The translations under genes and the position numbers were made by a program. From Holacanthus passer (taxonomy: Eukaryota > Chordata > Actinopteri > Pomacanthidae), in the NCBI GenBank assembly GCA_025331565.1, contig JAFREQ010000008.1, forward strand, positions 124,001-188,000: a DNA stretch of 64,000 bases, in the 5' to 3' direction. Shown piece by piece: positions 1-11,500 of the stretch (positions are counted from its first letter, which is position 1; each line of letters begins with the position of its first letter). Below the pieces are notes generated by a model that saw only the letters and a list, made by a program, of their open reading frames with translations, was not told the origin of the DNA and searched no databases.

Positions 1-1652
1 CCATCCTGTCTTTTGTGTTTCGCCGTGAATACATCTTTTCAAATACACTTATTTGTGCATGAAGGTTTCTTCACTTGACTTCCAGCAAGTCTGAGTCCTT
101 TGAAAAACTCTTGAATAGGTCTAAGGTGGAAGAATCTTCCTTGGTTTAGCAAAGCACTTGTCAACAATTTGAATCTTACTTCTATTAGTTAAGACTATTC
201 TCCAACACTGACGGCTGCTTAACGCCGATGAAAAACCTCTTTTGTTAGCTGTTATAAAATCTGCAATGTTGAGCAAAACATTAAAAAAATTCTAGGATAG
301 TAATGTCTCATTACCTCGGGTGAAATTTAAAAACATGTGCACTGCAACCTTTATGTCTCTCGCCCTGATATGATCTCGCTATCGGCCCACGGTCGTTATG
401 CTCATTTACAAAACATTAAACTCCCCCAAACTTTTCTCATTCCCACGCAGGCAATTGTTCGCTTCCCATTAAAAATGAATAATGGTCTTATGATTCGTTT
501 TTGGTGCGTGTCTACGTGCTGTAACATGGACATGCTTCTCTAACAGAAATTTATATTTTGGCTTATGCATTTATTTCAGATTGAATATTTGAATGCCACC
601 GCATCCCACAGACTGATATTCTACAGAAGAGGAGATGGATTTATATGAAGCAGGGACTGAGGCAGCTGACTGACAGAAAGAGGGTGAAAAAGCGTGACAT
701 GGAGAACTGGAGAGAGAGACGTGGAAGACGTCATATCGGCTTTAAGGAAGGGGTGTTAATGAAATTTGGCCAAGTTGGAGTAAATGTAGGATTTTTCAAA
801 TTTCAGAGCAGGAAACAAAATCAACAACAAAGATGTAGAGTGAAATCACTGCACCAAACCAACTGAGGGTCTTCTCAACTTGATTCCCACTCACTGGGCA
901 TTTTTCTCCCACAATTAGTCGACCAGCATTCAGTCCATTAAGTTCCATTTCTTCAATATAGGAGCTTAGCTGTCAGGGAAAAGCAACATAGCAGCCACGA
1001 CGTCTCTTCTGTCCTCCGTGACCCTGGAGTGGTGGAGCTGATGCTGGTGCTCAGCCACATCTGCAAAACCTCGACACTAAAATGAGCCGTGACATGTCTC
1101 CCGGCATTACAGACACCTCTGCAGATGTTGTTCATTTGACCTTTAGTGATAAAAAATAACTACAACACATCTGCCATCATGCCCAGGTCACGTATGTGTC
1201 TCAATGGTTTAGGTGGCAACATGTCAAAGGAGATGGAGTGAGCTGCCTAATAACACCTGGGAAGTCAGCTCGTCATGGGAGGAGTGTGGGGAATGTGTGT
1301 GGGGGGTGGGGGGGTCTCACGAGGCAGAAGGTGTCGCCAGCTGAGACAGAAGACAGAGCTTCCAGCCAGCAGATCATCCTTCTCAGGTTTATCAGACAGG
1401 GTGAAAAAGGATCAGAGGCAGGACAGTGGAGCTGGTCTCGTCCTATCAACACACTGAGCTGATTAAATGTGTCTTCCTGGTGGGAGGACGCTGATCGCTG
1501 CAGCTGAGAGATGGACCTGAATACGCTGGGTGGTCCGGGATGTGGTGTGAGTCGGGGTCTTTCACAGAGGACAATGCTGAGGGGCATCAGTGATTTCTGA
1601 GTTATACATTTGGTAAACAACAAACCTTTTTGGGATCCCTTTCATTGCAGAA

Positions 1653-1686
<34 letters not shown>

Positions 1687-1725
1687 CTGTGTGTGTTTTC
1701 ACATTGATCGTCAATTCAGTCTTAC
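1..1725 (-). other. stxbp5l: stxbp5l intron 4 (partial)
   Basis: This is the start of intron 4, from the gtaaga donor at 1725 to the window edge. It contains the GT/CA microsatellite at 1655-1685. No exon 5 sequence (expected to encode a CHLPFQSKWLYVGTERG-like segment) was found on the minus strand. Short open frames around 1190-1620 show no family resemblance. Confidence 0.75.
1655..1685. repeat. (GT)n microsatellite, (CA)n in the stxbp5l transcript
   Basis: About 15 uninterrupted GT units, continuing after a short break (gcct) into a few more up to about 1696. In the stxbp5l transcript this is a CA repeat beginning roughly 30-40 nt after the exon 4 donor. CA-rich intronic stretches close to donors are known hnRNP L binding elements, so a splicing role is possible. 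Confidence 0.95.
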
Positions 1726-1826
1726 CTCTCTCTGTTGAATTTGAGCGAATGCAGGACAGCCGGCCGCCTCTGACGGAGATTCCACAAATGTAGCGTGTCA
1801 TCTGCACAGGCTGTCACCAGCGCCCC
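1726..1826 (-). CDS. stxbp5l: stxbp5l coding exon 4 (residues 117-149, WD40 propeller)
   Basis: The exon encodes GALVTACADDTLHLWNL, then RQRRPAVLHSLKFNRE plus two bases of the next codon. DDTLHLWNL is a textbook WD-repeat end (structural Asp, then a WD-like WN dipeptide). LKFNRE is the tomosyn-2 form; tomosyn-1 has LKFCRE. The acceptor is ctctttggcctttag before GGGGCG, and the donor is AG|gtaaga (phase 2). This is the last tomosyn exon in the window. The expected next segment (ITYCHLPFQSKW in mammals) was not found in bases 1-1725. A long CA repeat in the transcript starts about 40 nt after the donor. Confidence 0.95.
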
Positions 1827-1832
1827 CTAAAG
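1812..1832 (-). promoter_or_regulatory. CTCF-like core at the exon 4 acceptor
   Basis: The minus strand reads TTTAGGGGGCGCTGGTGAC across the intron 3/exon 4 junction. AGGGGGCGC is the invariant core of the CTCF consensus. The bases 5' of it (TTT) do not match the usual CCACC, so the site is partial. It may simply be the acceptor AG next to Gly-Ala-Leu codons. Confidence 0.3.
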
Positions 1833-3520
1833 GCCAAAGAGAGAAACACGAGTACTGAATCATCACGGTGACACTGTGCCTTTTGGAATTAACGCAAGTC
1901 CTGTAGTCCTGGCTGATTTGCTTCTTCAACCTCAGAAAAAGAAGATCTATGTAAGATTTCCAGCTATTAAGAGTTCAACTTCAGTTGTGACGTAGATATT
2001 CACAATATTAGTAGCTACAGTTGTAATGACACAATGAGTTTTACTGTACGTTTAAAACTGTCAAATACTCTACAAAATAAATAGGCATTAACTCCACAAT
2101 CATACACATTTTAGAGCTGTAACCCTAATATAAGTTCAATAAATGGAATTATTTTAGGCATTTAAACAAACACAAATCCATCGAAACCTGTCTCTTATAA
2201 AGCAGACTTTTAAGTTAAACTACTATAACATCAGACATTATTACAGAGACATTATAACTCATTTTAATCACAGACAATTCTAGACAACTATTATAACCAC
2301 ATAAAGATACAGTATGCTGAAAAAAACACACACATTTTGTTTCCTCTGACTGTCTCGGCTCTGTGCAAAATCACAGACATCTTATAAAACTGGATGAAAA
2401 CTGTGAGAGGAAAATGACAAATCGCTTTCGAATGATGTCAGCTGGTATCGGCCCGAGTTCTGAGGATTGTAATTACAGTGAAATTCCCAGTGCGGCATCC
2501 CTGTATAGACTGGAGCCCAGGGAGAATTAGCTTTAGATTACAAACTTAATCATGGGATTAAAGACTGCAAAGCGCATGGGAGGATGAAAACACTGCTTCC
2601 CGTTGATTTCCATATTGGTGAATGTGTTCCGCTCATTCACTGAATCGACGGGGAAAATATTAGTTGCATACACTTTTGGTTAAGTAAGGTTTAAATGAAA
2701 AGTTCAGAGTAGATATGAGACCAGATGACCAACGTACTAAACAGTGAGTTGTGCATTTTGTGGACATCAGTTCATGTAAAATACACAAAGGATTTCGCAT
2801 TCTCTGGCACAAACTCATCATCTGTGTCTTATTCCCTTTAAAACACAAACATCCAGTTTCTAAACGTGAATGAACGACCTTCACTTTGTGACTCTTACAT
2901 CTCACTCACAACATGGCAGCTTCTTCTATTTGCAAAGTGAGCAATGAAGCCTTGTTTATGAGACAACATATTCATTTCAACAGGAAAGAAAGATTTAATG
3001 AACAACATAATTATATGAGCATTTTTCCGCCCCCTGCCTCCCATTTTGTTTGACGCCCCTCGATCTCCATACATAAATATGGGCATGCTGCTCCTTAACC
3101 ATGTCCAATCTGACTGATGGGGTATGTGCCGATGATTACATGGCACTTACAGGAAATTAAAATATCTGATACAGGATTTAATATTACAGTGCTCATGTTA
3201 TCTCTCACCGTTTTGTTTTGTTTTTTATCTTGATTTGATTAAAACTGTTGGAGTAATTTATATTTTTTTCTATTTAGACACTAAAGATCTATCCCTTGTT
3301 TTGAGATGGAAATCTGGCAAACATTTAAAATGGCAGTCGACTGGATTATACTAATTAGATTAATGAAAAACATTTAATGATTCAGCCATGTGCTACCTGG
3401 CTGGACTTGATACAATACAAATGGAGGATTACAGAACGGAGGCAGATCTAACTCAGCTGAGAGCCGCTGTTATTGACCTAATTAAGAGATGATACAACAC
3501 AGTATTTCTAGCTATTTCTA

Positions 3521-3570
3521 TTAAGATAAGATAAACCTTTATTCGTCCCACAGTGGGGAAATTTGTGATC
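3521..3570. repeat. Fragment of a fish retroelement-type repeat (TTTATTCGTCCCACAGTGGG)
   Basis: The motif AAGATAAGATAAACCTTTAT followed by CGTCCCACAGTGGGGAAATTT is a short sequence that I recall as scattered in great numbers through teleost genomes as the end of an interspersed element. Only about 50 bp remain. I cannot assign a family name with confidence. Confidence 0.5.
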
Positions 3571-5117
3571 CATATTGATTTCTGTCACTTCTAAAGCAGC
3601 GTTAATCACTGCACAAGTTATTCAGGATCATTCTGAAGAACAGTTCACAGCATGGGTAAAATGACAATCAGCAGGACAGAGGGAAAACTGAACTACAGTA
3701 ACATCTAGAAAATAGTTTCAGGTGTTGTTATGTTGATATGATATTCTTGTGTTCACATAAAAGATTTCTCTACAATATATATAAAAAAGGTTTCTAACAG
3801 AGAAGATTTTCTTAAACCCCACAAGTGAACATTGTCATATTTGGGAATCACTGTCTGTAGCACTCATTGAACACCGTGTATCTGAGGATCTATTATTGGT
3901 TAATTAATCAATACGTCAGCCGGTGTGTGGTTCTCCTGAGGTAAATAGCAGTGCAGGCTATAGTTTCAACACACATCATATTGCATGTTGCAGACTTGAT
4001 AATCACAGCACTTAAAAAAACCTTAGCATCTTCATTTCCTGGATGTGAACTAATTCTCTGCATATAGAGAAAATAGGATTTAAAAGTGGAATAAGAGACT
4101 TAAATTATTAGGATGGCGACTTCTCAGGTTTTAAAACTGTTCTTCTTAAAACAAATGAAGAGAGGGGAGAAAATCTGCACAGTCTCTGTTTTCTTATTTC
4201 CCTGACATTAAAAACATATGAGTTCAGAGGAATGGAAGTTTGCATGTCCCTTAAATGAATTCCCAGTACTGGTCTAACAGATGGCAAAGTACTTGGAAAA
4301 CATTCCTGTCCCCTTCATTAATTCTGAAGCAGTAATATCTCACATTCTTTTTGATGTTTGTTTGTCTGATTGATTTATGGACTGTATAAACCAGCAAAAA
4401 ACAAACTTTTCCAAGTTTTTTTGCAACAAGAATCAATTATCTCATCCATTTTTTTTGTTGTTGACATTTCTACATTTATTTTAGGAAATACATTCACCAC
4501 TAAATCCAAGACTATGTGTCCTGTGTATTGAGAAATAAACATCTTCACAGTGCTGATTCATCCAACAATCCTTCTCACCTTTTCCTTCCCTAAGCAGTCT
4601 CCCCGGTCCAACCTCATCTGACAGCAGCAGCCCTCTCAGCCTCTTTAGATGTATTATTCATCAAGCAAAAATAATGAATTCAGAACAGGCAAACAAACAC
4701 ATTAATTAGCCTATTCATACCCTCCACTGACACTGTGACAGAAAAAAAAAAAGCTCCTCATAAAATAGCCGAGAGAGAGGGAGGCTTACGAGGATGACAC
4801 AGCATGAGATTATGACAACATAATAAAAATGGTTGACAACTAGATGTGTGACTTCTGTGTGATATATAGTGGACAGACACCTTGAACACAGGCTAAAGCT
4901 CATCATTCACAGGTACCTGCAAGTGGCCTTTTGTGAGTTCATACATCTAATGGGAATAAGTCACACTTCAGTAAATGTCAAGAGGCCGGTCTGAATATGC
5001 AAGTCGGCCATTAGCAGGGCGGCCAACAGCCCACACACTGAATCCAAGGAAGGCTGACATACAGCTCTGCCATTAGTCAAACAATGAGGAGACCTACAGT
5101 CACTGTTCATTAATATA

Positions 5118-5548
5118 AACCCTGATTCCAGAAAAGTTGGGACATTGCGTAAAACATAAATAAAAGCAGAATGCAAAGATTTGCAAACAAACTTTACTGA
5201 CAACAGTTTTACGAAGTGCTCCTTTATACAATCATGTGTTTGACAAAGTGTTGAACCTCTCTCCATCCTCGCTTGTGAACGACTGAGTCTTTCCAGGATG
5301 AACCTTTCATACCCAATCATGATACTATCACCTGTTACCAATGAACCTGTTTACCTGTGGAATGATCCAAACAGGTGTTTTTGGATCAGTCCACAACTTT
5401 CACAGTCTTTTGTTGCTCCTGTCCCAACTTGTTTGAAACATGTTGCTGCCATCAAATTCAGAATAAGCAGATATTTACAAAAACCAATGAAGTTGATGAA
5501 GACGAATGATGTTTTACACAGCGTCCCAGCTTTTTTGGAATCAGGGTT
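5118..5548. mobile_element. Non-autonomous DNA transposon (MITE), about 430 bp, fish-type
   Basis: The element begins AACCCTGATTCCAGAAAAGT and ends with the inverted counterpart (reverse complement AACCCTGATTCCAAAAAAGC). This gives imperfect terminal inverted repeats of about 35-40 bp, continuing as TGGGAC(A/G) and GTAAAAC on both sides. Internal phrases such as CCAATCATGATACTATCACC and CCTGTGGAATGATCC match a MITE family that I recall as very common in teleosts. It encodes no protein. Short open frames across it are incidental. I could not define a clear target-site duplication. Confidence 0.8.
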
Positions 5549-5554
5549 GGATAA

Positions 5555-5555
<1 letters not shown>

Positions 5556-5587
<32 letters not shown>
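5556..5587. repeat. (CA)16 microsatellite
   Basis: An uninterrupted CA run starting 8 bp after the MITE end and leading straight into the fish repeat at 5588. Long CA runs are typical of fish introns and are usually polymorphic. Confidence 0.97.
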
Positions 5588-5588
<1 letters not shown>

Positions 5589-5753
5589 CTTTATCCTAAT
5601 CTAAACTTAACCTAATTCTAACAAAACCTCAAAACCAAATCTTAACCTTCAAACAGCTCTTTGAAGTTATGAGGACTGACCAAAATGTCCTCACTTTCCA
5701 AAACTGCCCTCACTCTGTTAAAAACTTGTTTTGGTCCTCACCATGTAGCGAGT
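5588..5753. repeat. Fish microsatellite-associated repeat (CCTAAT / TGTCCTCACTTTCC type)
   Basis: The segment has degenerate cctaatctaaacttaacc units. These are followed by ctctttgaagttatgaggac, aaaatgtcctcactttcc and ttttggtcctcac. I recall this order from a repeat that often sits between CA microsatellites in acanthomorph fish. Here too it is flanked by CA runs on both sides (5556-5587 and 5754-5780). Confidence 0.65.
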
Positions 5754-5780
5754 ACACACACACACACACACATACACACA
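5754..5780. repeat. (AC)n microsatellite
   Basis: A near-perfect AC run with one interruption (cat). It closes the repeat cluster that began with the MITE at 5118. Looser CA-rich sequence continues to about 5980 and creates a long spurious open frame on the minus strand. Confidence 0.9.
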
Positions 5781-6098
5781 AAGTCACTCTAACACATAAA
5801 TGCTTTTACAAACCCACCAATTTCACGAGACACACTTGAACCCAGATACTGTTGTGGCGTGCACACTCGCGACCAGATACACACCACTGAGACACTGTTA
5901 CACAAACACACACTCAGACCCTCACGCACACACTCATACACACATCCAAAGTCAATACCTGTCACACAAACACCCGCACACCCCTCATCGGGCCCATCCA
6001 CCTCCATTTGCCTCAGACACATCACAAGTAGGCCAATGAGTGATGAAGAAGTGGGCTGAAAGAGCCAGTGGGCTTTCAAAGAAATAGAGTGGGTAAAG

Positions 6099-6116
6099 AA
6101 AAAAAAAAAAAAAAAA
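6099..6116. repeat. A18 homopolymer
   Basis: A run of 18 A on the plus strand. No retroelement body is recognisable on its 5' side, so I treat it as a simple homopolymer. Confidence 0.9.
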
Positions 6117-7506
6117 GCAGAGAGAGGCAGCCAGAGATTACAGCCGAATAAAGGAGAAACAAGAAAGAGAAACACAGCTTGGTGTTCCAGACCCGAGCGA
6201 CTCGACTTCTGCTCTTTAGAGAGACATTTTTTTTCCCTTCCAATACACCTACAGAAGTGTGTTGGTAAACAAAATGTGGCATCGAACAGCAGCGCGCTGA
6301 CGAAGCTGCTGTTCAAGTCCTGAAATCAAGCCCTTGACGCAGAGCGCTGCCATGTGTCAGCCCACACAGAGCTGGACTGTCAGTGGGAAAGTGAGCAGTG
6401 AGGGAAAATGGATTTGAAGGCACAGAGAAAAAAAAAAAGTCCTTCAGTAAGTAATGATCATAATCATCATTTAATTTAAATAGGTCATTATAAATTGTTT
6501 CGGCTCCTACTGTTCTCTATCAGAAGAGATGTGTTTGAGTACTTACATCAGCACCTCCACGTGGAACAATTGAGAGTTAATTAATGATTGAGAAAACAGC
6601 TCCATAGGACTAGATGCTAAATTGCACAGAAGAGGAAACTAAAGCAACAGCTGTGTCTTCATTTGAACTGAAAAACAGAAACAACAAACTGTATATACAA
6701 AATATGTCAACATGTATTTTCTGCTCATCAACTGAAAAAAAATTGTATCCCAGTTCATTCATTGAATCTGAAAACCATCCACCAGTGAAGACAAACAACA
6801 ACGGTGTGAAATTGAATTCACCAGTCATGAAATCTCATCACATGATCCAAGATGCTCTGATAAACAAACCTTTCTGATTTTCTTATTTCTTTTTCAACAC
6901 ACAAAGTTTTTTTTTTTTTCCAACAGGTGAACTGAGATCTTTTCTACTGATACAACTTTAGTGGTTAGACAACCTAGTTTCAGTGATCTTGATACCCCAC
7001 TGAATATAAAACATCACTCCCATTTTTGGATTTACTGGTTTTAACATGGTATCAGTTTTCTGTTCAATTCACAAATTTACATTGTGAAATAATTGTAACA
7101 ATGGCATTTTGCAAATCTGCACAAGCAAATTAACTTAATGTCAAACTACAGCCATCACATGAGTCTAAATCAGGAAGTGGGTTAGCAATTAAGAGGAAGG
7201 TCCCATCTGACTTACAAGAGATGCCGTATATTTTCCCTCTTGGTCAAAAGAAATTAGTAGAAATGTCTCTAGGGATATTTTGTCTTTATTATTATTTTTA
7301 ACAAACAAAGATAAATTTATCCCACAAACAAAGATTGTACACTCTTCACTACCACTATTTCAAAGTCCCACCAGGGCAACTCAAAAAGACATTAGAGAGA
7401 AGACATTTGATCGAAGGTGTGGACAGGTTGCTGGTGACTTCAGTAACGAGAGCAGCTTTAAAGATCACACCACCTAACAAACGCATTGCAACAGAGTCTG
7501 ACTTAC

Positions 7507-7588
7507 CTCATTGATGAGGAACTGCAGTTGAAGAACAGCTGCTCCGCTCTCATGCTGACAGTAGCAGTCCACCCCGGGTCGTCCCAGT
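7507..7588 (-). CDS. stxbp5l: stxbp5l coding exon 3 (residues 89-116, WD40 propeller)
   Basis: After the base that completes the split Ile codon, this 82-bp exon encodes LGRPGVDCYCQHESG and then AAVLQLQFLINE. That is the stretch joining the first two blades of the N-terminal propeller. The acceptor is gtgatgtcatcag and the donor is GAG|gtaagt, a perfect consensus (phase 0). VDCYCQHESG with VLQ is the tomosyn-2 version; tomosyn-1 has VECYCQHDSG with VIQ. The reading frame continues uninterrupted into exon 4. Confidence 0.95.
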
Positions 7589-8430
7589 CTGATGACATCA
7601 CAAAGTCAAGGAAATGGACTATGGGTATATCAGTACAGGCAAAACAGTACATGTGTGTTTGTCAGTGATTGTAGTGAGAAAGACAACATCCAATCAAAAC
7701 TTGAAGGACTTTAATTCAGAGAAAGGGTCATTTTTTCACCTACTATAGTTCCTGTGTTTGAATCTTTGTCCTGGCTCTTTCAGCTGATCCAAACAAAAAC
7801 AGATTTCTTATTGTTTGTATGTACCTGCACCAGCTGTGGTTGCACACAAGCTGAAATAGCACAAAACGCTACAAGCGCCTCGTGCCACTGGCCTGGTACG
7901 AGCAGGCAGGTGGTGCAGTGTCAAATCTGGTTATAAACGATGACTGGATATGAAAAAAAAAAAAGTGTATTGTGATGCTTGATGATTGCTGACACACCCC
8001 CTGCTGTGCTTCTCCTCCCACCTCGGGGAAGTCGAGCTCAAAGCAAAACATCCATGCGAGCACAGGTGAGGAGCTGAACCTGCGTCCGTCTGACTTCATG
8101 TTTCACCAGTGCAAAGGCTTCGCTCTGCGTTGTCACAAAAGAAGGGTCCAGAAATTTTACAACATTTAATGTCAATTGTCAGACAGAAATTGTCAGACTT
8201 CTAAATTGCCACCATAAGTACCTCTTAATTAATCCCATTTATATTGCTATGCTCTGATTGTAGAGGTGCTTCCATTTTGTCCACCTTAATTATGTCAATG
8301 ACTACATAACAGAAGTGTAACACAATATAAAACACCACAAACTACAACTCCAAAGTGATCATTAGCTGAATCAACACCTCTCTAAAACATGTTCAACCAA
8401 TAACTGAATGTACGTTTTATTGCATGCTGC

Positions 8431-8589
8431 ACAACCCCGATTACAAAAAATGTTGGGATGCCATGTAAAACATAATAATTTTTGACATATACTCAATTAA
8501 CAAACAATACAAAAACAACGTAACAATAAAACAATTAACAATTGGTAAAACCGTTTGTAAATGATGAACTTTTTTGGACAATGGGTTGT
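8431..8589. mobile_element. Internally deleted relative of the 5.1-kb MITE
   Basis: The left end, ACAACCCCGATTACAAAAAA followed by TGTTGGGATGCCATGTAAAAC, resembles the start of the MITE at 5118 (CCCTGATTCCAGAAAAGTTG, then GGACATTGCGTAAAAC). The right end (reverse complement ACAACCCATTGTCCAAAAAA) forms a partial inverted repeat with it. Only about 160 bp of AT-rich interior remain. It is probably an old, deleted copy. The match is too decayed for certainty. Confidence 0.5.
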
Positions 8590-11500
8590 ATTAACCAGAT
8601 TAGTTTTAAATAGGTGTACCTAATAAACTTAAATTAAATAAAGTACAAAATAAAATAAAAAATAAAAAACTGATCGGATTCATAAAGTTATAACTGCCTC
8701 ATTAAAATTAGCAGAAACATTAACACTAATTGTTCTTGAGTGGGGAAGATTTATAAATTTGTAAATACAAGTAGCTGCTCTGACACGTTGACAAGAGCAG
8801 AGCGGTTTAGAAGGCAAGTAGAGTTTTACCTTTCTGGAGCGAGCATCGTGAGATGCTTCACAAGTCGATAAAAAACTGAGCGCAAGACCAACAAACACAC
8901 CAATTCAGGACACAGTGTAGAGCATCGGAGGAGACTGTCTGTCCAGCCAGTAAACAGACCTCCAGCTTGGTTGTGCTGTCCAACGAACACACCCTGAAGC
9001 TACGTCTTAAATTTTTGAGAAGGAACAGCCTGGAGCCCTCGGAAGGCCGGTCAGTACGAGGAGTAAAACACTGAGCTGCTATTTGTGATTGGGGGCAACA
9101 TGGAGTGTTGGTCTGTCCATTCCTTAGCAGTATAAACAATATAAATCATACTGTCTCAAAAGCTGATAGATGGCAATTTAAATGTTGATTTAGTTATTCC
9201 ATCATGTGCTGCAGTGTTGTGTTTTGTTCTTCTTGCAGTTGTTGTAACTCCTGAATAAGTAATTTCCACTGTGGACTAAACAACATTAACTTCATATTGA
9301 TGCTCAAGAACGCTGTATTTACTGAATGTGTACAGAAATAGCCTTGTGATCAGCAAATACTCTATATGCAGGTACAGTTAGCAGAGGAAGTAAAATCCCC
9401 AAGAACAGCCTTCAAAGCAGGTGGAAACCAGCAGGAGGAGGAAATGACACAACATGAAAACAGAGCCAGTTGGACACGGGACAGCAGCCGTTAGTTAATC
9501 TCTATAGGTTGTTCTGAGTGTTGCCAGAATAGCTCGAGGTACAGCACAGACCCACATACGGTACCATCGGTCCCGCGATAAATAAAATGACCCTGTTATG
9601 TCTCGAAATTCATTAGCATCCGAAAACAGCTTACGTAGACGTGTCAGTCATGATGTTATGAACTAAGTAAATGAATGTCACTGCACAGAACTGACAACTT
9701 TGTTAATCTTGTAAAGCACATATAGAGTGAAAAAGTAAAACAATATAATTAAAGCAGCAATTGAACAATGTAATTTCATTGTAAAAAAAAACAAAAAAAA
9801 CACTATTAATTGTGATTCAGCTATCACTTTTTTTGGCTTCATTCAGGGGGAAAGATTTTTACTTTCTTCTACAACTTTAACTTCAGTTCCTCATAATTTC
9901 ATATTCTTGGCAGTTTTTGTACTGTGTCTTATGATTATGATGTTTCAATACAAAAACTCCCCTTCAGGGATTTCTGTCCACCTCACTAGGCATCGATGGC
10001 CTCCAATACCCTGCAAACAGCTCAGGGCAAGGTGACTGGCGACTGAGACACAATTAAACATTTGTTCAGTTGTCTGACATATGGAAAAAGAACAAAATGT
10101 ATTCAGTTTTAATAAAACACAATATAGGGAATCATGGAGAGGAGGAAAAGAACAAAGGTTTAACCTGCAGCAGAGTGACCGGGCCGAGAGAGGAGGAGGA
10201 AAGAGAGGTAGCTGCTCTCCTGACATTTCACTGTGGACACTAATGTGTTGCAGCAAGATATTTTCCCAAATGCAGTAAATAGTGTTTTCAGATTCATATA
10301 TGTTAGTGTGGACAGCGCATCCAGTTTCAAATCCTTTGACATAGATAAGAAACACAATGAATTGTTTTAAATCTATGAAGATCATTTTGTAAGTCAAATG
10401 TATGTACAGCTCATTAATTAGAAAAGTATAATTGCAAAATGCCAAACGCATTTAAAGCTTGGATTCCACACAAGCTGTGTTCAGTAACGTGTTACATCCA
10501 GCAGACATGCTGGAGGACTCAATCAGAAATCCAACAGATTGACGGTATGCAGAGTGAGCACATCTCATTTCAGTTTCACAATGTACTCTGAAACCAACAG
10601 GGCAGAAACATCCAGACAGTCTTGCTAGACTGACTTATCACATCTCCAGCAGCAGCGGCAGCAGCCGTGGACTCTGATACGGTGAATTGTCGAACCAGGC
10701 TGCAGATCTCAGGTGCACTGGGGAGGAAAGACTCCGACAGTTCACGGTTCAAAATGCTGCTTATGACCCCTGGAAAAGTTCGCTGTCTCTCTTGTTTCCA
10801 AAGTAATTCTTAACTTTTGTAAGCATCTGCCCAAATAAACAAGTGTGCAATGAGATTTAATATTGTATATGGTTATAGATTCTATATTTACCATACTGCA
10901 AAATAAATCAATCATTATCTTTATAGCTTTAACTGAATTAATAATAACCTATTTTCTAATCTGATAAAAAGCTAAATCAGTGATTTTGTAATCTTGAATA
11001 GTTTGTAATACATTCTTCAGGAAAACTGACAATATATTGGTTTGCATTGTAAAATATATGAGGAGTTCATCAATGTATTTTTGTAATATTAAACTTAATC
11101 ATTATTACTGTGAATACATGTTTGCTCCGCAGGGGAAACAAACTTTAATTATTGCCCAGCGCCACAGTTTGTGATTTCAGCATTAAAGCGGAACAAGGCG
11201 ACTGCCTGAGAATTTCCCATGCAATTAAGAAACAGCACAATGGCTGGATTATGGTCAAAGTTAGCTTGTTAACCCCCTGAGAGGTTTTGTTCAATGCATG
11301 AAAAACAGTTGTGTGATTTTATTCTCATAAATTGCAAGCTGCTGTTTTTGAATGAGATATTCTGTCTTTTATGCATGTTGGAAAATAGATCTGTCAAAGG
11401 CTAATGTCACACTAGATTTTAATGAGAGGAGACACCATGATGCAGAGGACACTGTCTCAAACTCAGACAGATATCTAGTGAGTGTGTGTCTGTATGTATT

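Larger units (their letters stand above)
1827..7506 (-). other. stxbp5l: stxbp5l intron 3 (5.7 kb)
   Basis: A complete intron from the gtaagt donor at 7506 to the tttag acceptor at 1827. It holds a short fish-repeat fragment (3521-3570), a MITE (5118-5548), a CA-flanked fish tandem-type repeat (5556-5780) and an A18 run (6099-6116). The rest (about 1.9-3.5, 3.6-5.1 and 6.1-7.5 kb) is AT-rich sequence in which I recognise nothing. Confidence 0.9.

Noticed and set aside
1..1725. Search for tomosyn exon 5
   Set aside because: No minus-strand segment resembling the expected CHLPFQSKW or YVGTERG region; exon 5 must lie outside the window.
5789..6316. 175-codon open frame on the minus strand
   Set aside because: It runs through CA-rich sequence and an A18 tract, giving Cys/Val and Phe runs; it is a product of simple repeats.
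9945..10451. 168-codon open frame on the minus strand
   Set aside because: No recognisable domain, a Cys/Leu/Ile-rich random-looking product, no splice context and no codon pattern; best seen as a chance ORF in intron 2.
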